45,310 bases of DNA from a virus, in the IMG/VR virus record IMGVR_UViG_3300009024_000973, positions 1 to 45,310 of that record; one strand, written 5' to 3'. The notes below the pieces were generated by a model. The model was given only the letters and a program-made list of their open reading frames with translations, searched no databases and was not told the origin of the DNA. Below, piece after piece: positions 33,768 to 41,933 of the stretch. Made by a program: the position numbers and the translations under genes. How positions within the stretch are numbered: position 1 is the stretch's first letter; each line of letters begins with the position of its first letter.

Positions 33768-34847
33768 ATGAACAATTATATTTTTACTAGCGAAAGTGTT
33801 AGCGATGGACACCCTGATAAGGTTGCAGACCAGATCAGTGATGCACTTGTTGATGCTGGGTTGAAGAATGGCGACGAGACTACTCGCGTTGCTATCGAAA
33901 CACTTGTAACTACCAACTATGTAACATTGGCGGGCGAAGTAAAAAACTTTAACGTGTCAAACGAAGAAGTTAAAGAAATCGTGCGCAACAAGGTTCGTGA
34001 AATTGGCTATGAGCAAGAAGGGTTCCATTGGAAGAACCTAGAGATTGTCAATCGTATTCATAGCCAGAGTGCTGACATTGCACTTGGTACAGACGACTTT
34101 GGCGCAGGTGATCAGGGTATTATGTTTGGTTATGCATGTAATGATAATGACGCATACATGCCAGCACCTATTTACTACAGCCACGAAATACTTAAAGAAC
34201 TTAAACAACAGCGCGGCGTTACACTTCTGCCAGATGCTAAATCACAAGTTAGTGTAGAATATGAAGGCGGTCGTGTAAAGCGTATTGATCAAGTTGTTAT
34301 CAGTACACAACATGTAGAAGGTAAATGCGACACTGCAAGAAAAATTTCAAAAGATGTTGCAAAGGAAGTATTGGGAGACCTTATTGATGATAAAACTGTA
34401 TGGCATCTTAACCCTACTGGTAACTTTGTTATTGGTGGTCCCGATGGGGATGCTGGTGTTACTGGGCGTAAAATTATCGTGGATACTTATGGCGGGTATG
34501 CTCCTCATGGCGGAGGTGCTTTTAGTGGCAAAGATCCTACAAAGGTTGATAGGAGCGCCGCATACATGGCTCGCTGGCTCGCTAAAAATGTGGTAGCAGA
34601 TGAAATGGCGGATTGGTGCAATATTCAATTGAGTTATGCCATTGGCGTTAAACAACCCACAAGTGTGTGTGTAGAATCAAATGGATACAGTAAGAGTATT
34701 GAGCGGTTTATTCGTGATAACATTGACTTGTCTCCGCTAGGAATTATTCGCAGATTTGATATGTACAACTTCCACGAATACAGTAAGAATTGTGTATACG
34801 GACACTTTGGAGATAAGGACGTTCCTTGGGAACGTATTGGTTGGTAA
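33768..34847 (+). CDS. metK: S-adenosylmethionine synthetase
   Basis: AAGGAA precedes the ATG by 6-10 bases. The 359-residue protein shows all main motifs: TSESVSDGHPDKVADQISD (ATP site), GAGDQGIMFGYA, GGPDGDAGVTGRKIIVDTYG and GGGAFSGKDPTKVDRSAAY. It is slightly shorter than bacterial MetK (about 380-400 aa) but seems complete. It makes SAM from methionine and ATP in the cytoplasm. The window encodes two radical SAM proteins, QueE and several methyltransferases, all of which use SAM. Confidence 0.96.
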   Translation: MNNYIFTSESVSDGHPDKVADQISDALVDAGLKNGDETTRVAIETLVTTNYVTLAGEVKNFNVSNEEVKEIVRNKVREIGYEQEGFHWKNLEIVNRIHSQSADIALGTDDFGAGDQGIMFGYACNDNDAYMPAPIYYSHEILKELKQQRGVTLLPDAKSQVSVEYEGGRVKRIDQVVISTQHVEGKCDTARKISKDVAKEVLGDLIDDKTVWHLNPTGNFVIGGPDGDAGVTGRKIIVDTYGGYAPHGGGAFSGKDPTKVDRSAAYMARWLAKNVVADEMADWCNIQLSYAIGVKQPTSVCVESNGYSKSIERFIRDNIDLSPLGIIRRFDMYNFHEYSKNCVYGHFGDKDVPWERIGW

Positions 34848-35122
34848 TGTTTAGAAAATTAAAAACACTCTTTGCTAGTAAAGAAGTTAAAGCAGTAATC
34901 AATGAAAAGGATCAAGCAACCGCACGTGGCGAACCCTACGTGCGAGTGCTAAAGGTTCACTTTGATGAAAACAAACCTGGTGACGGCTATTTCGAACTTG
35001 AGTGGAACCAGATCTTTGTTAGACGTTTGTTGGAATCAGGATATACTGGTGACAGCGAAGAAGAGATTGTTGATCAATGGTTTACTTCACTTTGTCGTGG
35101 GATCAGCGAACAGGACTACTAA
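34847..35122 (+). CDS. Hypothetical protein, 91 aa
   Basis: ATG 34847 overlaps the metK stop (TAATG); a longer frame from 34826 is rejected. The product has a basic start, then VRVLKVHFDENKPGDGYFELEWN and a helical C terminus (EEEIVDQWFTSLCRG). The pattern of a beta hairpin and helix with a conserved-looking WN recalls small T4-like phage proteins. No function known. Confidence 0.65.
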   Translation: MFRKLKTLFASKEVKAVINEKDQATARGEPYVRVLKVHFDENKPGDGYFELEWNQIFVRRLLESGYTGDSEEEIVDQWFTSLCRGISEQDY

Positions 35123-35911
35123 ATGGCCAGACTGGTACTAGTTACGGGCCCAGGACATGCTCATAATGAGTTGTTGTCCTGGGTTCTTAATCAAAACACA
35201 AGTGTAGTAAATAATTTTGAATTTATGTGGCAATTGTATCCAGGGCCGTTTGGTACATTTATACGTATCAATGATAGATGGAATACATACAAAGATTACC
35301 AATGGTTTGCAAACTATTATAATTCGGAATTGAGGGCTGGCACAGGCAGTCAGATCACTGAAGAACAAATTATAAAACTTCGTGATCTAGTACTAGAACT
35401 ATATGCTCATTCAAATCATTTGAGCCAGTATATTAATTGCTTAAACGTATCAGAGTCAGTTAAATTTGCTTCTAATAATGGTATACCCAGTGCGACAGCA
35501 ATCATTGACTTGCCCAATAGTAAATTTAGAAGCCATTATGTACAAATGGAATTCAGTATAGGTGCAGCAGAATCTAGAGATTATTCCAAGATGAATTTTG
35601 GGCTACCTGAAGTTTGTCACTGGCTCGTTAAAAAACATAGACAACAGATTAATGATATTTTACTCTCATCAGCTGATGCTATAGTGAATATTAACAATAT
35701 ATTGTCAGACGATATTGATGTGGTTGAATACGAAATACGGAAAGCAATGCACGAAACTGACATGATAATGGATGTAGGAACGTTATTCAGAGAAGATACG
35801 TATGAAAATTTACAATATTTTAAATTTATCAATCAACCAGTACATGCCTTAATGCAAACAATTAATGAAATGAGTTGGGATGATATTCTTGAAGAAGCAC
35901 AAAAGTATTGA
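35123..35911 (+). CDS. P-loop-like / sulfotransferase-like protein
   Basis: The N terminus LVLVTGPGHAHNELLSWVL parallels the protein at 4645 (LLIVTGPQGSGNHLFSRL): the same VTGP loop with Asn in place of Lys, so it is probably a paralogue. There is a SATAIIDLPNSKFRSHYV segment that could be a PAPS-like 3'-phosphate site, and a helical C-terminal half. At 262 aa it fits a reduced sulfotransferase. The 3' end contains the RNase H promoter. Confidence 0.5.
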   Translation: MARLVLVTGPGHAHNELLSWVLNQNTSVVNNFEFMWQLYPGPFGTFIRINDRWNTYKDYQWFANYYNSELRAGTGSQITEEQIIKLRDLVLELYAHSNHLSQYINCLNVSESVKFASNNGIPSATAIIDLPNSKFRSHYVQMEFSIGAAESRDYSKMNFGLPEVCHWLVKKHRQQINDILLSSADAIVNINNILSDDIDVVEYEIRKAMHETDMIMDVGTLFREDTYENLQYFKFINQPVHALMQTINEMSWDDILEEAQKY

Positions 35912-35936
35912 CACAATGTCACACGTATGCTACATT
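35908..35936 (+). promoter_or_regulatory. Sigma70 promoter of the RNase H operon
   Basis: TTGACA at 35908-35913, 17-base spacer and TACATT at 35931-35936, overlapping the preceding stop. The start would be near 35943, before the ATG at 35966. Confidence 0.8.
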
Positions 35937-35965
35937 AAACACGATAACGTAACACAGGTAATACA

Positions 35966-36955
35966 ATGACTTATATTCTAGTAGACGCAGCTAATATGTT
36001 CATGAGAGCTCGCCACGTAGTTCGCGGTGACGACATGGAAACCAAGATTGGTATGGCATATCATATCATGTTCAGTAGCATTAACAAAGTATGGCGTGAA
36101 CAAAGTGGTAATCACGTAGTAGTATGTCTAGAAGGACGTAGCTGGCGCAAAGACTATTACGAACCCTACAAGCGTAACCGTCAAGAAGCACGTGCTGCCC
36201 TAACTCCACGTGAACAGGCAGAAGACACTGCGTTCTGGCAAGCGTTCGATGATCTTAAAACATTCTTCACTGATAAGACTAACTGCACAGTATTGCAACA
36301 CGGCAACTGTGAAGCAGATGATTTTATTGCACGTTGGGTCCAGAATCACAGCGATGCAAAGCATTGTATTGTAAGTAGTGATAGTGACTATTATCAGCTA
36401 CTCAGCGATAAGGTTACACAATACAATGGTATTACAGGACAACTGATCACTATTAATGGTATCTTCGATGACCGCGGTAAGCCCGTAAAAGACAAGAAAA
36501 CAGGCGAGCATAAGATGCCGGGAGAGCCTGAATGGCTACTGTTTGAGAAGTGTATTCGTGGTGATACTAGTGACAACGTGTTTAGTGCATACCCAGGTGC
36601 TCGTATTAAAGGCACTAAAAATAAGGTGGGTATTACTGAAGCATATGAAGATCGCAACACTAAAGGATATAACTGGAACAACTTTATGCTACAGCGTTGG
36701 GTAGATCATGAAGGTGTAGAACATCGTGTACTGGAAGATTATCAACGCAATCGCACATTGATTGATCTTACACAACAGCCTGATGATATTAAAGCAGCAC
36801 TGGATGATGCTATTGTTACGCAAGTACAAAAAGAACGCAAATCGCAAGTAGGCATTCAGTTCATGCGTTTCTGTGGCAAATACAATCTAGATCGTTTGAG
36901 TCAGAGTGCGCAGGATCATGCTGCATACTTAAACGCAGCATATGAAGATGCCTAA
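35966..36955 (+). CDS. rnh: T4 RNase H-like 5'-3' nuclease (FEN family)
   Basis: The 329-residue protein carries ordered acidic active-site motifs of flap nucleases: YILVDAANMF at the start, VVCLEGRSWRKDYYEPYKRN, GNCEADDFIARW near residue 117, CIVSSDSDYYQLL near residue 137 and KCIRGDTSDNVFS near residue 195. It would remove RNA primers and 5' flaps during lagging-strand synthesis, as T4 RNase H does, probably with the encoded clamp. Length is close to the T4 enzyme (305 aa). It is read from its own promoter. Confidence 0.9.
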   Translation: MTYILVDAANMFMRARHVVRGDDMETKIGMAYHIMFSSINKVWREQSGNHVVVCLEGRSWRKDYYEPYKRNRQEARAALTPREQAEDTAFWQAFDDLKTFFTDKTNCTVLQHGNCEADDFIARWVQNHSDAKHCIVSSDSDYYQLLSDKVTQYNGITGQLITINGIFDDRGKPVKDKKTGEHKMPGEPEWLLFEKCIRGDTSDNVFSAYPGARIKGTKNKVGITEAYEDRNTKGYNWNNFMLQRWVDHEGVEHRVLEDYQRNRTLIDLTQQPDDIKAALDDAIVTQVQKERKSQVGIQFMRFCGKYNLDRLSQSAQDHAAYLNAAYEDA

Positions 36956-37112
36956 TATAACTGATGATGAAATAGAAGAGGTATTGCGTGAGATGCTGGA
37001 GATGTTTGGTAAACTTCCAGACCCAGAACAATACCCAAAACAATTCGACTTCTACATAAGAATGTATAAATTTTATAAAAACTATCCAGGAAAGCAAAAT
37101 GGAACAAGCTGA
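36948..37112 (+). CDS. Small hypothetical protein, 54 aa
   Basis: The frame overlaps RNase H by 8 bases and the next gene by 14. The product is acidic at its start (DDEIEEVLREMLEMF) and aromatic later (FDFYIRMYKFYKNYPG). It is too short for a domain call. The operon packing supports it. Confidence 0.55.
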   Translation: MPNITDDEIEEVLREMLEMFGKLPDPEQYPKQFDFYIRMYKFYKNYPGKQNGTS

Positions 37113-37470
37113 TCTAGAAAAACAACTACGCCGTTTGAAGTACGGTGTCCTACGTGTAACATTTAATAAAGTTAGTGGTGAACAGCGTGTGATGGATTGT
37201 ACACTTGCAGAAGCACATGTGCCGCCAGCTGACAAAAAAGAACCACTGTCACAAGAAAAGATTCGCAAACTAAACGAAGAAGTAACCAATGTCTGGGACA
37301 TGAATGCTCAGGGTTGGCGCAGTTTCCGCAATGCTAACGTAACTGCGATTGAATATTTGGGCGGTGTTTGTGGTTGTGGCAAGTCTGAAAACTGGCCTTA
37401 CTGTGATGGTAGCCACAATGATCCTGGAAAAGAAGTAATTCACAATGTATACCGCACAGGAAGTAATTAA
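37099..37470 (+). CDS. DUF2693-like domain fused to a CDGSH iron-sulfur motif
   Basis: Residues 1-95 resemble the small phage DUF2693 family: YGVLRVTFNKVSGEQRVMDC, then VWDMNAQGWRSFRNANV. This is followed by a full CDGSH consensus CxCxxSxxxPxCDGSH as CGCGKSENWPYCDGSH near residues 91-106, which binds a 2Fe-2S cluster with three Cys and one His. CDGSH domains act in redox or cluster transfer. The fusion is unusual. The ATG sits inside the end of the previous small gene. No membrane anchor is seen. Confidence 0.78.
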   Translation: MEQADLEKQLRRLKYGVLRVTFNKVSGEQRVMDCTLAEAHVPPADKKEPLSQEKIRKLNEEVTNVWDMNAQGWRSFRNANVTAIEYLGGVCGCGKSENWPYCDGSHNDPGKEVIHNVYRTGSN

Positions 37471-37903
37471 AGACAAGTTTTGGATTGTTAACGAAGTCCA
37501 TGGCAAGGTAGGCACCCTGCGGTGCTTGCCTGATGGCTCATACGAATTCTTTGACCAACGCACAAACGAAAAACAAATACTTGCCGCACTGGATAGTTTA
37601 TTCAGTATGGTTGATCGTGATACAGAAACTAGTGAAGACGTTATCAAGTTTATTAAAGGTTATCCTACTGCTACAAATAATCCAGTAGAAGTAGAACACG
37701 ATACGCTACCGTTGTATGTAAAAACACCTACCAGCAAAAGTGTTATGGCTGCTGGGTACTATATACTTAAATTCAGTGGGATGGGATGGCAGTATGCTTT
37801 TTGTCCTAAATATGAAACACTGGAAAAATACCCTTATAAGGGCCCTTGGGCCACTGAATGGGAGATGAATCTCCAACTAAAACGCTATAAAAATAGCAGT
37901 TAA
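37445..37903 (+). CDS. Conserved-looking phage protein, 152 aa
   Basis: It overlaps the CDGSH gene by 26 bases. The first 60 residues form a beta-rich domain (FWIVNEVHGKVGTLRCLPDG, YEFFDQRTNEK), the rest has LPLYVKTPTSKSVMAAGYYI and a WQYAFCPKYETLEKYPY segment with many aromatics. It looks like an uncharacterised T4-like phage protein. No enzymatic motif seen. Confidence 0.7.
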   Translation: MYTAQEVIKDKFWIVNEVHGKVGTLRCLPDGSYEFFDQRTNEKQILAALDSLFSMVDRDTETSEDVIKFIKGYPTATNNPVEVEHDTLPLYVKTPTSKSVMAAGYYILKFSGMGWQYAFCPKYETLEKYPYKGPWATEWEMNLQLKRYKNSS

Positions 37904-37913
37904 TGCCATTTTT

Positions 37914-37957
37914 GCCCCAATTCTAATAAATACTTGTAAGAAAAGAATGCAAGGGGC
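37914..37957 (+). promoter_or_regulatory. Hairpin that could mask the ribosome site of the next gene
   Basis: GCCCC (37914-37918) can pair with GGGGC (37953-37957), and ATTCT (37920-37924) with AGAAT (37944-37948). The AAGGGG used as Shine-Dalgarno for ATG 37966 lies in the right arm. The loop holds AATAAATA (37925-37932), a late-promoter-like octamer. Transcripts from upstream could fold and be poorly translated, while late transcripts starting near 37938 would lack the left arm. Confidence 0.45.
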
Positions 37958-37965
37958 TAAAATAT

Positions 37966-38268
37966 ATGGCAAGACCAAAACCAACAATTATTGTAGAGCA
38001 GGTAGATCGTAACTATAACACTGAGCAGATACTGGAAGCAGATGCCATATATGCAGTTTTTTACGAAGGTGCTCCTGTGAACTTACGTTCACTTAATACA
38101 CTAGTAAATTACCCTGGGCCAAAATATAAAAAAGTAAGTTTCAGTAACAGCGGTCATGCGTTCAATCTCGCAGACCGCTTAAATCGTAAGTTCAGAACAG
38201 ATAAGTTTACAGTAGTAAAACTAATACAGGGTGAGGTTGTTACCCGTGCTGACGTCGGAAAAGATTGA
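37966..38268 (+). CDS. Hypothetical protein, 100 aa
   Basis: AAGGGG precedes the ATG at about 9 bases. The protein is alpha/beta with KVSFSNSGHAFNLADRLN and FTVVKLIQG segments. No known domain is recognised; a small T4-like phage family is likely. The next gene overlaps its end. Confidence 0.65.
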   Translation: MARPKPTIIVEQVDRNYNTEQILEADAIYAVFYEGAPVNLRSLNTLVNYPGPKYKKVSFSNSGHAFNLADRLNRKFRTDKFTVVKLIQGEVVTRADVGKD

Positions 38269-38575
38269 TATCCTACAACAACATATAACGTATAGGCTAA
38301 GTCATGCGGTAAACGATGATTTGGATAGGCAAAAGATATTTCTCAACTATTCAACATTGAGATTACGAAAATCTGGACGTGACTATATGGTTAAAGTATA
38401 CGATAGTTGGAAATTTAGTCCTCCAGAAAAAATCACTGCTCGCATACTATTGGATTTGTTTAATAAAATGGAACACCCATATTATTTAGATAAACGTATG
38501 GTGGTGCTGTTTAGCGAGCAGGATGCATTCATGTGCAAGATGGCTGGGTTTGAAAACTGGCTAGAAGGAAAATAA
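38246..38575 (+). CDS. Hypothetical protein, 109 aa
   Basis: GTG 38246 is chosen because GAGG lies 9 bases upstream; GTG 38231 in the same frame is an alternative. The product has a helix (SEKIDILQQHITYRLSHAV), a beta region (LRLRKSGRDYMVKVYD) and MVVLFSEQDAFMCKMAG at the end, a strand and helix pattern common in small phage proteins of this kind. No function known. Confidence 0.6.
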   Translation: MLTSEKIDILQQHITYRLSHAVNDDLDRQKIFLNYSTLRLRKSGRDYMVKVYDSWKFSPPEKITARILLDLFNKMEHPYYLDKRMVVLFSEQDAFMCKMAGFENWLEGK

Positions 38576-38576
38576 A

Positions 38577-39494
38577 ATGAAAGTTGCGTTATGTTATAGT
38601 GGTGAAACCCGATCCTTTAACAATAGCGGAAAACATCACCTGCTAGTACTTAAACAGGCATTTGAAAAATTTGGGCATACATTAGATTGTTACGGAATAC
38701 ACTGGGATGATTGTGATTATCCAGATCAAGATGTTGTACAATTTAAAGAAATAAAAACAGTATCACAACAGATAATACGCGAGTGGGTAGAGCAAGATTT
38801 GCCAGGCAGGGCCATTGTTAATAATGGTTATGCATACGAAAGATTCAGTTCACTATATAATTTAGAATTTGATAAGATACCACGTGATGAACTAGTGTAT
38901 TCATCGTATACTTCTTTAGGACAAGTAATTGGAGGATGGATGTCATTACAATTGCCTAAAAATGATTACGATCTTTATATTAGATGGCGTTGGGATGGTT
39001 GCCTGTCGATTGAATCCAGCAAATCATTCTATAATTACCTCAAAGACTCAAACATCACCATTGATACTATGTTACAACATCTGCTGTTCCTGAGTATTAG
39101 CAAATTTGAAGATCTTGCCAATAATACAGGATGGATAGGCGGAAGTGAAGGTGTATCAATATTGACTTCGCCTAATTCTTTAATTAGAAACAATTACATC
39201 ACTCTTGATGATCCGTTCATGGCGATTAAACCAATTTTAAAGCAGCGTATAAGTGACGTAGATGTCTTAGATTATTTTTCTGAATTTTTAGGAAGATACA
39301 AGAACTTTTCAGATAGACCAGACACACATGCGTTATGGTCAGAGCCATTGATACGTGACATGGGAGCAATATACTCATTTTATCCATTGCAGATATTTGG
39401 GTTTCATAGAAACAAGCCTCTACAGACACTTGAAGGGCGATATAAGTCTTACTGGGACAAGTATGAACACATATACGGCAAGTCAGCGCAGTAA
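38577..39494 (+). CDS. Glycosyltransferase-like protein
   Basis: GAAGGA precedes the ATG. The opening KVALCYSGETRSFNNS, then LDCYGIHWDD and YDLYIRWRWDG are the pattern of a phage and bacterial glycosyltransferase family with a GT-A-like fold, where the acidic residue after the RWRWD strand would bind the donor sugar. The 305-residue protein is complete. Acceptor unknown. It stands apart from the main sugar cluster, with a promoter just downstream for the next gene. Confidence 0.6.
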   Translation: MKVALCYSGETRSFNNSGKHHLLVLKQAFEKFGHTLDCYGIHWDDCDYPDQDVVQFKEIKTVSQQIIREWVEQDLPGRAIVNNGYAYERFSSLYNLEFDKIPRDELVYSSYTSLGQVIGGWMSLQLPKNDYDLYIRWRWDGCLSIESSKSFYNYLKDSNITIDTMLQHLLFLSISKFEDLANNTGWIGGSEGVSILTSPNSLIRNNYITLDDPFMAIKPILKQRISDVDVLDYFSEFLGRYKNFSDRPDTHALWSEPLIRDMGAIYSFYPLQIFGFHRNKPLQTLEGRYKSYWDKYEHIYGKSAQ

Positions 39495-39523
39495 AAAAAT
39501 CCTAAAAAAGTGAATCTTTTTTG

Positions 39524-39552
39524 TTGACAACCAAGACATCTTACTGTAGAGT
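39524..39552 (+). promoter_or_regulatory. Sigma70 promoter with repeated leader
   Basis: TTGACA at 39524-39529, 17-base spacer, TAGAGT at 39547-39552. The following 39559-39578 segment is nearly the same as 42860-42879 (18 of 20 bases) and includes the ribosome site, so promoter and leader form a reused module. Confidence 0.82.
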
Positions 39553-39583
39553 ATAAGAGTAAGTTAAGACAACGGAGATGCAA

Positions 39584-39865
39584 ATGACTAAGTTCGTAAA
39601 AACAAACTTTAAGCAGAGCGGCGAATATGTTAGCTACAACGGTAAGTTTGTTGCTCGCTTTAAGCACCGTGGTCCGTTTACCAAGATTAAGTTTTTGAAA
39701 GAACTTATCGCTAACCACACTGTTGAAGGTTACTTTGCAGAACTGGACGCTGGCAAGGCTCCAGTTGCTATCCTGCGTGATGCTAACGAAGCCTGGTACT
39801 ACGCAACTATTGAAGCACATTACGGTCGTCCGATGAGTGCTTTGATGAGCAGCTACGCTAACTAA
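39584..39865 (+). CDS. Small basic hypothetical protein, 93 aa
   Basis: ATG 39584 is preferred to ATG 39578 because GGAG sits 6 bases upstream of it. The protein has a basic first half (NGKFVARFKHRGPFTKIKF) and an Ala-rich helical end. It might bind nucleic acid, but no domain is recognised. Codon use (GGT, CGT, AAG) resembles that of the MoxR gene nearby, unlike the AT-rich genes upstream, and suggests good expression. Confidence 0.7.
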   Translation: MTKFVKTNFKQSGEYVSYNGKFVARFKHRGPFTKIKFLKELIANHTVEGYFAELDAGKAPVAILRDANEAWYYATIEAHYGRPMSALMSSYAN

Positions 39866-39875
39866 GGAGAACGAC

Positions 39876-40019
39876 ATGCCTGTTTGGAAACATGATACAT
39901 ATGCTGCCTACTGCAAACACAATGCCGCACTAGGCTATCAAGTCATCCCTGAGACACTTTGGAACGCACTCAAAAAAAGTGAAGATCCTAAAAAATTAAC
40001 TGTTGACACTGCTAACTGA
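39876..40019 (+). CDS. Small hypothetical protein, 47 aa
   Basis: AAGGAG lies 5-10 bases before the ATG, which is 10 bases after the previous stop. The product is amphipathic (KHDTYAAYCKHNAALGYQ) and ends in DTAN. Its 3' end carries the -35 box of the MoxR promoter. Confidence 0.7.
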   Translation: MPVWKHDTYAAYCKHNAALGYQVIPETLWNALKKSEDPKKLTVDTAN

Positions 40020-40031
40020 ATGCTGTAGATT
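40003..40031 (+). promoter_or_regulatory. Sigma70 promoter of the MoxR ATPase
   Basis: TTGACA at 40003-40008, 17-base spacer, TAGATT at 40026-40031. The downstream 16-mer at 40033-40048 (ATACTGTAGAAACAAA) is found again exactly at 44772-44787 after the metallopeptidase promoter. Confidence 0.85.
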
Positions 40032-40066
40032 AATACTGTAGAAACAAAGCACAAAGGACTACTAAA

Positions 40067-41170
40067 ATGGCTATCACTGAAAACCGTACCGTAAAGATTA
40101 CCGAAGCTACTACGCTTCTTACCCTTGCATTTAAGAAACAGCGCCCTGTGTTTATGTGGGGTCCTCCAGGTATTGGTAAATCTGAACTTGTAGAAGGTAT
40201 CGGTGCTTCTGGTGTGTTGGGTAATACCAAAGTAATTGACATGCGTCTTGCGCTGTTTGAACCCACTGACTTGCGCGGTTATCCTGCCCCTGACCTTGCT
40301 AATGGTAAAATGGTCTGGCTTCCGCCTGCAGACTTGCCGCAGGCAGACATGGCAGCGCAATATGACACTGTCATCCTTTTCCTCGATGAACTTAACAGTG
40401 CTGCGCCTAGCGTACAGGCTGCGGCTTACCAGCTGATCCTGAACCGACGCATTGGTCAGTATGTCCTCCCAGACAACGTTGTGATTGTTGCTGCTGGTAA
40501 CCGTGAGACTGACAAGGGTGTTGCATACCGTATGCCCAAGCCACTGGAAAACCGCTTTATCCACGTTGAACTGCGTGTTGACTTTACTGACTGGCTGAAC
40601 TGGGCTGTTAACCACAACATCCACCCTGACATTGTTGGTTACTTGAGCTTTGCTAAGAACGATCTCTACAACTTTGATCCCGCTAGCAGCTCGCGTGGTT
40701 TTGCTACTCCTCGCTCGTGGACTTTCGTTAGCGAGATGCTGGAAGGCAGCGAACTGAATGAGGGGCTGGAAACTGACCTAGTTGCTGGTTGCGTTGGCGA
40801 AGGTACTGCGGTTAAGTTTATGGCACACCGTAAGATTGCTGGTGATCTGCCCGATCCCACTGACGTGTTGGACGGCAAGATTAAGGAAATGAAATCCAAC
40901 GAGATGAGTGCCAAGTATGCGCTGGCAACTAGCCTGTGCTACGAACTGAAAGCACGTAGCGATAACGGTGCTAAGGCTGGCAACCTGGATGGTTTCCACA
41001 AGAGCTTCAGCAACTTCATCAGCTTTATGATGGACAACTTCGAAACTGAGATGGTGATCATGGCGTCACGTATTGCAATGCAGAACTACAAACTGGTTCC
41101 TAAGCAAGACAAGATCGAACGCTTCCAGGAATACTTTAACAGATATGGGCGACTTGTTTTGGATGCATGA
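40067..41170 (+). CDS. MoxR-family AAA+ ATPase
   Basis: The 367-residue protein has Walker A GPPGIGKS with Lys38, Walker B VILFLDELNSA with Asp107-Glu108, a sensor 1 region (VVIVAAGNRETDKG) and an arginine-finger-like ENRFIHVEL. MoxR ATPases act as chaperones and usually pair with a VWA-domain protein. The HExxH protein starting at 44799 belongs to a type often coupled to VWA domains, and the two genes share a promoter leader. It has its own terminator downstream. Confidence 0.92.
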   Translation: MAITENRTVKITEATTLLTLAFKKQRPVFMWGPPGIGKSELVEGIGASGVLGNTKVIDMRLALFEPTDLRGYPAPDLANGKMVWLPPADLPQADMAAQYDTVILFLDELNSAAPSVQAAAYQLILNRRIGQYVLPDNVVIVAAGNRETDKGVAYRMPKPLENRFIHVELRVDFTDWLNWAVNHNIHPDIVGYLSFAKNDLYNFDPASSSRGFATPRSWTFVSEMLEGSELNEGLETDLVAGCVGEGTAVKFMAHRKIAGDLPDPTDVLDGKIKEMKSNEMSAKYALATSLCYELKARSDNGAKAGNLDGFHKSFSNFISFMMDNFETEMVIMASRIAMQNYKLVPKQDKIERFQEYFNRYGRLVLDA

Positions 41171-41181
41171 TAAGAAGTGAG

Positions 41182-41208
41182 AAGGGCGCTTAGGCGCCCT
41201 TTTGTTTA
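41182..41208 (+). terminator. Intrinsic terminator after the MoxR gene
   Basis: AAGGGCGC and GCGCCCTT form a perfect 8-bp stem around TTAG, then TTGTTT. It lies between convergent genes and overlaps the stop region of the minus-strand endonuclease, so it may work in both directions, though the T-run is better on the plus strand. Confidence 0.88.
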
Positions 41209-41867
41209 CAGTTATCATTATGCCATCGATAGTAGTTACTACCGGTGGCTTTTTTGCCGCAGTGTGGGCAAGTATATACGGGCCTGTTACGTGCTGCAAT
41301 TGAAACATTTTTTCTGTGTTCATCTGACATTAGAATTCCAGCATTCCAAGATGTGCCATTTGCTTTTCTAGCAGCACTAATTTTTTCTCTGACTTCTGGA
41401 CGTTTAGCGTGGTTCTTATCGCCTTTAAAATGTTCACCATGTAACTTACGCTGTTCATCAGTCCAGTATACTGCGTTAAATGCTTTTGCACCAGCACGTA
41501 TACGTTCTTTGACCCAGTCTGGTTGCCGCTTGCCATGCATGGGATTGTTAATGCCACTGACCGCAGCACGTTGTTCTTGTGACCACTTTGTACCGCTTGC
41601 GCCCTGCCCTCCAGCAGTTCTGTTAAGCAGTATACCAGTGCCAGTGTCAACTCTGCCATATTCAGATATAAGCTGACGCTCTAGTTCAAATGCTTCTTGT
41701 TCAGTGAGATCGGTTTTAACTAAATCAATATACGCAGTATCTGGTACTTCGACATATAGATGTTTTTTGTAGGCACGGTTGCCCTTACCCTTACCTATGT
41801 AATAAGGGGTTCCGTCAGTTCTAAGATACTGATAGACATAGTATGAATGTGTGCTATAAATAGACAT
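41190..41867 (-). CDS. Free-standing GIY-YIG homing endonuclease with NUMOD-like repeats
   Basis: The 225-residue product starts with the GIY-YIG variant YVYQYL...YYIGKGKGNRAY (two separate motifs), then a Glu-bearing helix (EQEAFELERQLI). Several DNA-binding NUMOD3-like units follow (INNPMHGKRQPDWVKERI, AKRPEVREKISAARKA), and a C-terminal zinc-finger-like CPHCGKKATGSNYYRWHNDNC segment, read as CPHC and HNDNC. Such enzymes cut DNA at a target in related phages and spread with flanking DNA. It is inserted antisense between two genes. Confidence 0.92.
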   Translation of the reverse strand: MSIYSTHSYYVYQYLRTDGTPYYIGKGKGNRAYKKHLYVEVPDTAYIDLVKTDLTEQEAFELERQLISEYGRVDTGTGILLNRTAGGQGASGTKWSQEQRAAVSGINNPMHGKRQPDWVKERIRAGAKAFNAVYWTDEQRKLHGEHFKGDKNHAKRPEVREKISAARKANGTSWNAGILMSDEHRKNVSIAARNRPVYTCPHCGKKATGSNYYRWHNDNCKQKGA

Positions 41868-41933
41868 GCTGTTGTGTTTCCTTCAATCCTTACAATAGAG
41901 CAGTTGGGTGTTGGCGCACCGCGAACTGCATTT

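Noticed and set aside
41855-41862. Perfect TATAAATA on the plus strand
   Set aside because: It lies inside the 5' end of the minus-strand endonuclease gene, and no plus-strand gene follows for 300 bases, so it is probably chance.
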